A DNA stretch of 5,294 nt, taken from Planctomycetota bacterium (GTDB lineage: Bacteria; Planctomycetota; UBA11346). The translations under genes were made by a program, and so were the position numbers. This document shows positions 1 to 4,816 of the stretch, in pieces. Each line of letters opens with the position of its first letter. Position 1 is the first letter of the stretch. The notes under the pieces were generated by a model that saw only the letters and a list, made by a program, of their open reading frames with translations, did no database searches and had not been told where the DNA came from. The DNA lies in contig JAHEDF010000312.1 in the NCBI GenBank assembly GCA_024641365.1, positions 1 to 5,294 on the forward strand. Direction: 5' to 3'.

Positions 1-1013
1 CCATGGGCGGCGATGATGCGCCGCGCGCAATGGTACAGGGCACAATTGATTATGCCCTGGCAAATCCCTCACACACAGTTGTTCTAGTCGGTCGCAAAAA
101 TGATATTGAGGCTGCATTGCAAGCCGAGCCGCAACGTCCAGCAAATATTGACATAGAAGACGCGCCCGAAGTCATTGGCATGAGCGAAAAAATTACCGCG
201 CTCAAAGAAAAACCAAATGATTCGATGAATCGCTCTGCACAATTAGTAAAGCAGGGCAAAGCAGACGCGATGGTTTTATGTGGTAACACAGCCTGCAGTG
301 TTGCTGCTGCACAATTGCATTTACGTCGTGTTCCTGGGGTAAAACGCGCTGGTTTATTAACCCCGCTGCCAACACCCAAAGGCAAAACCTGGGTTTGTGA
401 CTGCGGTGCAAACGCAGTGGGAAAACCAGAGCATTTGGTGCAATTTGCGGAAATGGGTTCTGCCTATTTGCGTTGTGCCTATAATATTGCTGCGCCACGT
501 GTCGGCGTTTTATCAATTGGCGAAGAGGACGGAAAAGGCGACGAATTAACTCACGAAACACTCGATTTACTTCGTAAAACAAAATTAAATGTGGTCGGTA
601 ATGTTGAAGGCCATGATATTTTTACCGGTGAATTAGATTTAGTCGTCTGCGATGGTTTTACTGGTAACGTTATGTTAAAAGCCAGTGAAGGTGTTTTTGA
701 CGCGCTGATAACTATTTTAAAAGAAGAAATTTATAGCAGCACGCGCACAAAACTTGGCGCGTATATTATGAAGCCTGCGCTAAAAGGTTTACGAGATCGC
801 ACGCATTGGAGTTTAGTTGGCGGCGTATTATTAGTCGGCGTTGATGGTGTCACCATTATTGGACATGGACGCAGTGACCGCATTGCTATTTTTCATGCAC
901 TAACGCAAGCCGCTCGCGCAGTCGAAACGAAAGTCATGACCGCTATGCGTGAGCATTTTAAAACGGTGAGTGCCGCCGCGCCAGTTGATGCCGCCGCGCC
1001 AGCCACTTCGTAA
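1..1013 (+). CDS. plsX: Phosphate acyltransferase PlsX (5'-truncated)
   Basis: PlsX converts acyl-ACP and orthophosphate to acyl-phosphate, the acyl donor for PlsY in phosphatidic acid synthesis; it is a soluble or peripheral membrane enzyme. The visible 336 residues open with MGGDDAP, the family's N-terminal motif, which normally follows a few residues such as MRIALDA. The ATG at 3 is therefore internal, bases 1-2 are the end of the preceding codon, and roughly seven codons lie outside the window. Other family signatures, numbered from MGG, are GNTACSVAAA (94-103), CGANAVGKPEHLVQFA (134-149), SIGEEDGKGDELT (171-183), GNVEGHDIF (199-207) and CDGFTGNVMLK (216-226). Length matches the family. 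The C-terminus ends in an Ala/Pro-rich tail made by an 18-bp repeat. In many bacteria plsX is followed by fabH; here it is followed by the DAHP synthase leader, and no separate intrinsic terminator is obvious before it. The call is very secure. Confidence 0.96.
   Translation, partial: MGGDDAPRAMVQGTIDYALANPSHTVVLVGRKNDIEAALQAEPQRPANIDIEDAPEVIGMSEKITALKEKPNDSMNRSAQLVKQGKADAMVLCGNTACSVAAAQLHLRRVPGVKRAGLLTPLPTPKGKTWVCDCGANAVGKPEHLVQFAEMGSAYLRCAYNIAAPRVGVLSIGEEDGKGDELTHETLDLLRKTKLNVVGNVEGHDIFTGELDLVVCDGFTGNVMLKASEGVFDALITILKEEIYSSTRTKLGAYIMKPALKGLRDRTHWSLVGGVLLVGVDGVTIIGHGRSDRIAIFHALTQAARAVETKVMTAMREHFKTVSAAAPVDAAAPATS
971..1006 (+). repeat. 18-bp tandem repeat in the plsX 3' end
   Basis: The 14-mer TGCCGCCGCGCCAG occurs at 971-984 and again at 989-1002, giving an 18-bp period and so keeping the reading frame. 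It encodes two copies of an Ala-Ala-Ala-Pro unit (AAAPVD then AAAPAT) at the very end of PlsX, beyond the conserved domain. It is much more GC-rich than the gene around it. It is probably a small slippage duplication in a disordered tail. Confidence 0.75.
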
Positions 1014-1028
1014 TTTTCTGAAATTATC

Positions 1029-1057
1029 TTCGCATTAAACTGTAAAAACAGTATAAA
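1029..1057 (+). promoter_or_regulatory. Candidate sigma70-type promoter for the DAHP synthase leader
   Basis: TTCGCA (1029-1034) and TATAAA (1052-1057) are separated by 17 bp. The -10 matches TATAAT at five of six positions and the -35 matches TTGACA at four of six. Transcription would start near 1064, about 70 nt upstream of the leader ORF, so the whole attenuator would lie in the transcript. The element overlaps the repeat AAAACAGT (1045-1052 and 1055-1062, exactly 10 bp apart) and the small inverted repeat ACTGT/ACAGT (1039-1052). These could be an operator or merely AT-rich coincidence. Read-through from plsX is an alternative source of leader transcript. Confidence 0.35.
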
Positions 1058-1132
1058 ACAGTGAAAATCACACGCGCTGAAGCTCAGTAAATCTCTCCTA
1101 GCTTTTTGCTGGTGCATTACAGAATCACTATC

Positions 1133-1189
1133 ATGCCGCAGTTTTCATTTACCTGGTTTAGTTTTTATCGCGATCCACGCCCGGACTAG
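1133..1189 (+). CDS. Aromatic leader peptide of the DAHP synthase attenuator
   Basis: An 18-codon ORF encodes MPQFSFTWFSFYRDPRPD and ends in TAG. Residues 4-12 contain four Phe (all TTT), one Trp and one Tyr, so six of nine are aromatic. Such clustering of the regulated amino acids is the hallmark of leader peptides in ribosome-mediated attenuation, as in E. coli pheL or trpL. The peptide itself need have no function; its translation speed reports Phe-, Trp- and Tyr-tRNA charging. It lies 43-99 nt before an intrinsic terminator and 111 nt before the DAHP synthase start. The stop codon sits inside the antiterminator strand, where a terminating ribosome would mask it. Weak points: I see no good Shine-Dalgarno sequence before this ATG, and an in-frame GTG at 1112 could extend the peptide by seven residues. 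It has no recognisable homologue that I can recall. Confidence 0.75.
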   Translation: MPQFSFTWFSFYRDPRPD

Positions 1190-1244
1190 GGAAGCGGCCA
1201 TTATGGCATGTCTTTAAACCCTGGTCCTTCGACCAGGGTTTTTT
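1152..1244 (+). promoter_or_regulatory. Transcription attenuator (segments 1-4) controlling DAHP synthase
   Basis: Four segments form the classical switch. Segment 1, CCTGGTTT (1152-1159), lies on the Thr-Trp-Phe codons. Segment 2, GGACTAGGG (1183-1191), spans the leader stop codon. Segment 3, CCCTGGTCC (1219-1227), and segment 4, GACCAGGG (1231-1238), form the terminator. Segment 1 pairs with 2 (8 bp, three of them G-U), 2 pairs with 3 (9 bp with one G-U) and 3 pairs with 4 (8 bp, perfect). Segments 1 and 3 resemble each other, as do 2 and 4, so the pairings exclude one another. Inferred behaviour: a ribosome stalled at the aromatic codons covers segment 1 and frees 2 to capture 3, giving read-through. 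A ribosome reaching the stop codon covers segment 2, so 3:4 forms and transcription ends. Pairing was done by eye; no free energies were computed. Confidence 0.75.
1216..1244 (+). terminator. Intrinsic terminator (attenuator 3:4 hairpin)
   Basis: CCCTGGTC (1219-1226) pairs perfectly with GACCAGGG (1231-1238) around a four-base CTTC loop, followed by six T residues (1239-1244). The AAA at 1216-1218 can extend the stem with the first Ts to 11 bp. It is a textbook Rho-independent terminator placed 56 nt before the DAHP synthase start. It could also serve as the plain terminator of plsX, but the aromatic leader ORF and the matching antiterminator strand favour a regulated role. Confidence 0.92.
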
Positions 1245-1300
1245 CATTCACATTACTACTCAATAAAACTCAGAAAGTCTAGAAAGTCAGGATGATTGTT

Positions 1301-2365
1301 ATGCGCCGCACCAATGATTTACATGTTATTGCAAATCAGCCGCTGATTGCACCCGCACAATTAACCCAGGAACTCCCCCTACCCGATGTTGCCAGTGATG
1401 TGGTAGCGAATACCCGCGATGCTGTACGCGCCATTTTACATAATGAGGATAGCCGCTTATTAGTCGTGGTTGGTCCGTGCTCAATTCATGACGTCAAAGC
1501 CGCAGAAGAATATGGCAATAAATTATTAGCATTACGTAACGAGCTTAAAGATAAATTAGAAATTGTTATGCGCGTCTATTTTGAAAAACCGCGTACAACG
1601 ACTGGCTGGAAAGGGCTCATCAACGATCCGCATTTAAATGGCACCTATGATATGAATGCGGGTCTGCGCATGGCCCGCCAGTTATTAATTACATTAGCCG
1701 AAATGGGCATGCCAGCAGCGACCGAATTACTTGATCCGATTACACCGCAATATATCGCCGACACCATAAGTTGGACCGCCATAGGCGCACGCACCACCGA
1801 AAGTCAAACGCACCGCGAAATGGCCTCTGGATTAAGTATGCCGGTTGGATTTAAAAACGGCACCGATGGCAGTTTAGGCACTGCCATTAATGCCATGTTG
1901 TCAGCGAGTCATGCGCATAATTTTCTCGGCATCGATCGCGATGGTCGCGCCAGCATTGTTTCCACCAGCGGAAATCCGGATGGACATATTGTGCTGCGCG
2001 GCGGTAAGCATGGACCCAATTATTCAGCCACGCATGTTGCTGAAGCCACAGCGGCGTGCCGCAAAGCAAATTTATGCGACCGGGTCATGATTGATTGCAG
2101 CCATGACAACGCGGAAAAAAATCATGAACGTCAAAAGGTCGTCGTTGCCGACATTGCAGAACAAATTGCTGTAAACACTCAGCCAATCGCGGGTGTGATG
2201 ATCGAAAGTCACCTCGTTGCTGGCAAACAATCGTTTCCATTTGACAGCAAAAAGCTGGTTTATGGCCAAAGTATCACCGATGCCTGCGTTGACTTCCCCA
2301 CAACCGAGCTAATGCTTCGCCAGCTGGCGTTGGCGGTAGACAAGGGTCACCTGCAACCTCAATGA
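1301..2365 (+). CDS. aroG: 3-deoxy-7-phosphoheptulonate (DAHP) synthase, class I AroG/F/H type
   Basis: This enzyme condenses phosphoenolpyruvate and erythrose 4-phosphate to DAHP, the first step of the shikimate pathway. Many class I enzymes are feedback-inhibited by one aromatic amino acid. The 354-residue product matches the E. coli paralogues in length and over its whole extent. Metal-ligand positions known from E. coli AroG are present: Cys60 in GPCSIHD, His268 in MIDCSHDN, Glu302 in MIESHL and Asp327 in SITDAC. Other family blocks are RVYFEKPRTTTGWKGLI, GARTTESQTHREMASGL and PVGFKNGTDG. The ATG at 1301 is chosen because AGGA (1289-1292) lies 8 nt upstream; an in-frame ATG at 1292 would add three residues but overlaps that site. 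Which amino acid inhibits it cannot be read reliably, so the aroG symbol marks the family rather than Phe sensitivity. Regulation by the upstream attenuator is likely. A strong terminator follows directly. Confidence 0.95.
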   Translation: MRRTNDLHVIANQPLIAPAQLTQELPLPDVASDVVANTRDAVRAILHNEDSRLLVVVGPCSIHDVKAAEEYGNKLLALRNELKDKLEIVMRVYFEKPRTTTGWKGLINDPHLNGTYDMNAGLRMARQLLITLAEMGMPAATELLDPITPQYIADTISWTAIGARTTESQTHREMASGLSMPVGFKNGTDGSLGTAINAMLSASHAHNFLGIDRDGRASIVSTSGNPDGHIVLRGGKHGPNYSATHVAEATAACRKANLCDRVMIDCSHDNAEKNHERQKVVVADIAEQIAVNTQPIAGVMIESHLVAGKQSFPFDSKKLVYGQSITDACVDFPTTELMLRQLALAVDKGHLQPQ

Positions 2366-2371
2366 CTTTTT

Positions 2372-2414
2372 AACAAAAACGTGCGCAGGTCAGCGACCTG
2401 CGTACGTTTTTGTT
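2372..2414 (+). terminator. Strong intrinsic terminator after DAHP synthase, possibly bidirectional
   Basis: A 20-bp stem (2372-2391 with 2395-2414) has a three-base AGC loop and only one G-U pair (G2383 opposite T2403). The lower stem is A-rich on the 5' side and T-rich on the 3' side (2407-2411), giving a U-tract in the + transcript; the minus strand has comparable T runs. It begins seven bases after the stop codon and separates DAHP synthase from greA. An adjoining inverted repeat, TTGTTG-T-CAACAA (2410-2422), overlaps its end. Confidence 0.9.
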
Positions 2415-2480
2415 GTCAACAAGCACCGAGCATTATTGATCGTACGACTATTTAAACATTCACAGGACCAACGTATTATA

Positions 2481-2486
2481 AAGGAG
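2481..2486 (+). promoter_or_regulatory. Consensus ribosome binding site of greA
   Basis: AAGGAG ends 7 nt before the ATG at 2494. It is the clearest Shine-Dalgarno sequence in the window. It fixes the greA start and shows that the organism uses SD-led initiation at least for some genes. Confidence 0.85.
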
Positions 2487-2493
2487 TTCACAT

Positions 2494-2961
2494 ATGAGCA
2501 GCATACCAGTCACTGCCGAAGGTAAGAAAAAAATCCAAGCGGAATTAGAAGAATTAAATTCCCGCGTTCCGATCATTGCCAAAGCAATTGAAGAAGCGCG
2601 CGAAAAAGGTGACTTGCGTGAAAATGCCGAGTACCATGCCGCACGTGAAGAGATGGGCATGATCAACGCACGCATTAGTGATTTAAAATCTAAATTATCA
2701 CGCGCTGTCGTGGTCGATTCATCACAAATTGATACTTCGCAAGTGTCATTTGGTGCCAAAGTCCAATTACAAGATCTTTCCGACAAGAGTGTCGAAGAAT
2801 GGGAATTAGTGGGCGAAGGCGAAGACGATCCCCTCGAAAACAAAATATTAACTTCCAGTCCTATGGGCAGTGCCTTAGTCGGCAAAACCGTGGGCGATAC
2901 CATTGTCGTCCACGCACCTGCTGGTGATTTAAAATTTATGGTTAAGGAAATTAGCTACTAA
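2494..2961 (+). CDS. greA: Transcription elongation factor GreA
   Basis: GreA enters the secondary channel of RNA polymerase and stimulates cleavage of backtracked transcripts, rescuing arrested complexes. The 155-residue length is typical. Residues 1 to about 75 form the N-terminal antiparallel coiled coil. Its tip carries the conserved GDLRENAEYHAAREE block (39-53), with Asp40 and Glu43 at the positions of the acidic residues that coordinate the catalytic Mg2+. Residues from about 83 to 155 match the FKBP-like C-terminal domain, including the family-typical GxxxVGKTVGDTI stretch and the closing FMVKEISY. The gene starts 128 nt after the DAHP synthase stop, beyond a strong terminator, so it needs its own promoter; I found no convincing -35/-10 pair there, although TATTAT at 2475-2480 is AT-rich. 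pheA follows after 69 bp, suggesting co-transcription. Confidence 0.97.
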   Translation: MSSIPVTAEGKKKIQAELEELNSRVPIIAKAIEEAREKGDLRENAEYHAAREEMGMINARISDLKSKLSRAVVVDSSQIDTSQVSFGAKVQLQDLSDKSVEEWELVGEGEDDPLENKILTSSPMGSALVGKTVGDTIVVHAPAGDLKFMVKEISY

Positions 2962-3030
2962 ACCGTTCTTGAGCCACCTACTCAAGCACCATCACCTCAA
3001 ACCTAATTCCTTAATTTATTGGGCACACCT

Positions 3031-4203
3031 ATGTCAGATAACGATGCTGCCCAAAATCAGGAAACCACAGAGCAACCTGCTCACGCTGCGACCAAGGTCG
3101 CCCCTATGACCGATCCAACCGATGACCTCAATAAACAGCGTACCCGCATCGATGAAATCGATTCCGAAATGGTACGATTATTATCAGAGCGAGCACGTTG
3201 TGCACAGCGTATTGGACAGGCAAAGGCAACCAGCGGCAGTGCGGTATTTGTACCGCATCGCGAAACGGAAGTATTTAATAAAGTTGCCGCATTAAATCCG
3301 GGACCAATGCCCGATTTAGCGCTACGCTCAATTTGGCGTGAAATTATGTCCGCCAGTTTTGCGCTGGAACGTCCCATGACCATTTGTCACTTCGGACAAC
3401 CGGGCGCCTTCACGCATTTAGCCGCAAAATTAAAATTTGGCGAAAGTGTTCAATACACCGCGGTCGAATCCATTACCACGGTATTCAATGAAGTCGAACG
3501 CGGCCACGCCGATTACGGCGTCGTCCCGATTGAAAATTCTACCGACGGTTCAATTACCGACACCATCGATGCATTTTTGGCAACGCATTTGCGCATTATT
3601 AATGAATTACATCTGCGCATCCGTCATCATTTAATGGCTGCTGGACCACGCGATCACATTAAACGCATTTATTCACGCCACACCGTCTTCGGTCAGTGTC
3701 GCCAATGGCTCGCCACAAACATGCCCGGCGTTGAATTAGTTGAATTAGTGTCGACCACCAAAGCCGCTGAACGCGCCGTCACCGAACCCGGTGCTGCCGC
3801 AATTGGCATGGCCGATGCCGCCAAGCGCTTCGCCTTACCAATTATCGCCTCCGATATTCAAGATAACCCCAACAATCTTACCCGCTTCGTGGTCATCGGC
3901 ACCCCCGAACGCGCCGCCAAACCAACCGGCAATGATAAAACCTGCTTAATGTTCGGCGTCCAAGATCGCCCAGGCGCCCTCTACGATTGTTTATTACCTT
4001 TCCACCGCGACGGCGTTAATTTATGCCGCATCGAAAGCCGCCCCAGCCGCCGCCGCCCCTGGGAATATTTATTCTTCATCGATTTAATCGGCCACCAACA
4101 AGACCCCGCCATCGCCGATGCCTTAAAAGAATTAACCAAACATACGTCGATGATCGAAGTACTTGGCAGTTATCCGCGGGTTGAGAAGGCGTTGAACGAG
4201 TAA
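3031..4203 (+). CDS. pheA: Bifunctional chorismate mutase / prephenate dehydratase (P-protein)
   Basis: The enzyme converts chorismate to prephenate and then to phenylpyruvate, the committed branch to phenylalanine. Numbered from the ATG at 3031 (390 aa), an AroQ-type chorismate mutase domain spans about 31-115. It carries Arg37, Arg54, Lys65 and Arg77-Glu78 at the positions of E. coli active-site residues R11, R28, K39 and R51-E52. The prephenate dehydratase domain (about 117-292) has VVPIENSTDGS and the catalytic TRF triad (284-286). A C-terminal ACT domain (about 302-385) has RPGALY and ESRP (335-338), motifs linked to Phe binding and feedback inhibition. The start is uncertain. The ATG at 3106 has AAGG (3094-3097) eight bases upstream and begins right at the mutase domain; starting at 3031 adds a polar 25-residue extension without an obvious ribosome site. 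No terminator is apparent after the gene. Confidence 0.95.
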   Translation: MSDNDAAQNQETTEQPAHAATKVAPMTDPTDDLNKQRTRIDEIDSEMVRLLSERARCAQRIGQAKATSGSAVFVPHRETEVFNKVAALNPGPMPDLALRSIWREIMSASFALERPMTICHFGQPGAFTHLAAKLKFGESVQYTAVESITTVFNEVERGHADYGVVPIENSTDGSITDTIDAFLATHLRIINELHLRIRHHLMAAGPRDHIKRIYSRHTVFGQCRQWLATNMPGVELVELVSTTKAAERAVTEPGAAAIGMADAAKRFALPIIASDIQDNPNNLTRFVVIGTPERAAKPTGNDKTCLMFGVQDRPGALYDCLLPFHRDGVNLCRIESRPSRRRPWEYLFFIDLIGHQQDPAIADALKELTKHTSMIEVLGSYPRVEKALNE

Positions 4204-4457
4204 GGGAAAAATAACTACTCTAAAATTGCGCCCATTTCTATGATGCGATTATTACAGTAGAAAAATTCTTGGGTTGAAAATGTGAATTTGGTGTCAATTA
4301 ACTAATAACTGAAATATACAGGTATTGGATGTCTCTCAAATGCCTGTCCCATGGATTTCACTTCCGCCTATTTAAGTGCTTCTCCTGTCGCTTAATTAGA
4401 CTCATTGATGTTATTCTACTCATACTAATTCCGCCTCAAATCATCCGTAATGGCAAC

Positions 4458-4562
4458 AGATTAACAGAGGGAACCAGAGAACCGAAGAGGAAAGCGGTGC
4501 TTTTTTTCAATAACCACAAGATTTCCACCTTAGTAATTCTCCGTTTCTCCGGTCCTCCATGT
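4458..4562. repeat. Degenerate AGAGG-rich inverted repeat
   Basis: The left arm (about 4458-4493) is a purine-rich run with AGAGG, AGAGA and AGAGG at roughly 9-nt spacing. The right arm (about 4537-4562) is C/T-rich with CTCCG, CTCCG and CTCC. Aligning 4472-4489 against 4537-4554 gives 13 Watson-Crick pairs and one G-U in 18 positions, around a loop of about 47 nt that includes a run of seven T (4501-4507). From memory, it resembles the purine-rich, short-period inverted repeats (ACAGAGG-like units) scattered in many environmental bacterial genomes. The divergence of the arms suggests a decayed copy. Confidence 0.45.
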
Positions 4563-4667
4563 AAGTGCCTTATTATTTAGGATATATCGAGCCGGAATTG
4601 GTATCACTAATAGTTAGCGTCATAAAACTAGAACTATGCTTATGTAAGGTTTAAACGGCAGGTTCGT

Positions 4668-4746
4668 CTTGGGCTTTTACATACCTTTCCCGAATGTCGC
4701 TGTCTATTCAGTTTACTTGAGATAAGATCTAAGCAGAAGCCCCAAG
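4668..4746. repeat. Imperfect inverted repeat CTTGGGCTT / AAGCCCCAAG
   Basis: CTTGGGCTT (4668-4676) is complementary to AAGCCCCAAG (4737-4746) with a single bulged C, giving nine pairs around a 60-nt loop. A second CCCAAG at 4751-4756 could pair with CTTGGG instead. There is no T-run after either arm. It may be the base of a structured RNA or a chance pairing. It lies upstream of the predicted start of the secreted-protein transcript and so is probably not in that mRNA. Confidence 0.3.
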
Positions 4747-4790
4747 GAAACCCAAGATAATATCGGAACATATGCCGAACAAACGACCTC

Positions 4791-4799
4791 TGCTATAAT
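4791..4799 (+). promoter_or_regulatory. Extended -10 promoter for the secreted protein gene
   Basis: TGCTATAAT is a perfect extended -10 (TG, one base, then TATAAT). No good -35 lies 16-18 bp upstream (for example TATGCC at 4771-4776), which is acceptable for extended -10 promoters. Transcription would be expected to start around 4805-4807, only about 10 nt before the preferred start codon, so the mRNA would have a very short 5' leader. This is the best promoter match in the window. Confidence 0.6.
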
Positions 4800-4816
4800 T
4801 AACAATGGAGATTTCG

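Larger units (their letters stand above)
4204..4816. other. Long intergenic region with no convincing gene
   Basis: This 613-bp stretch between pheA and the secreted protein has stops scattered in all frames. The only sizeable open frame, 4329-4580, encodes a Cys- and Ile-rich 83-residue sequence with no ribosome site and no recognisable family, so it is not called. What can be seen is a degenerate AGAGG-rich inverted repeat (4458-4562), a second imperfect inverted repeat (4668-4746) and an extended -10 promoter at the right end. No clear pheA terminator was found. It may be remnant mobile or repeat sequence, or hide an unrecognised small RNA. Confidence 0.7.

Noticed and set aside
202..582. 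126-codon minus-strand frame opposite plsX, and the overlapping one at 50-385
   Set aside because: Both are antisense to conserved plsX sequence and translate to compositions with no recognisable domain.
1064..1300. T-box or amino-acid riboswitch in the DAHP synthase leader
   Set aside because: I see no T-box sequence (AGGGTGG...ACCGCG-like) and no other riboswitch core that I recognise. The leader peptide with alternative stems explains the region better.
2460..2903. 147-codon minus-strand frame opposite greA
   Set aside because: It is the antisense shadow of a secure greA gene. Its Ser-rich translation has no family features.
2968..2986. Hairpin CTTGAG-ccaccta-CTCAAG between greA and pheA as a terminator
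   Set aside because: The stem is only six pairs and no T-run follows, so it does not meet the intrinsic terminator pattern. It may be incidental or a minor mRNA structure.
4274..4302. Promoter with TTGAAA as -35 downstream of pheA
   Set aside because: No acceptable -10 lies 16-18 bp downstream (ATTAAC at best), and there is no gene for it to drive.
4481..4507. ACCG...CGGT stem followed by seven T as a pheA terminator
   Set aside because: The stem is only four pairs with a 10-base loop, it lies almost 280 nt after the pheA stop, and it falls inside the degenerate repeat.
4329..4580. Open frame of 83 codons between pheA and the secreted protein
   Set aside because: It has no ribosome binding site, an improbable Cys/Ile/Leu-rich composition and no recognisable motif, and it runs through the AGAGG-rich inverted repeat, so it is most likely a chance frame.
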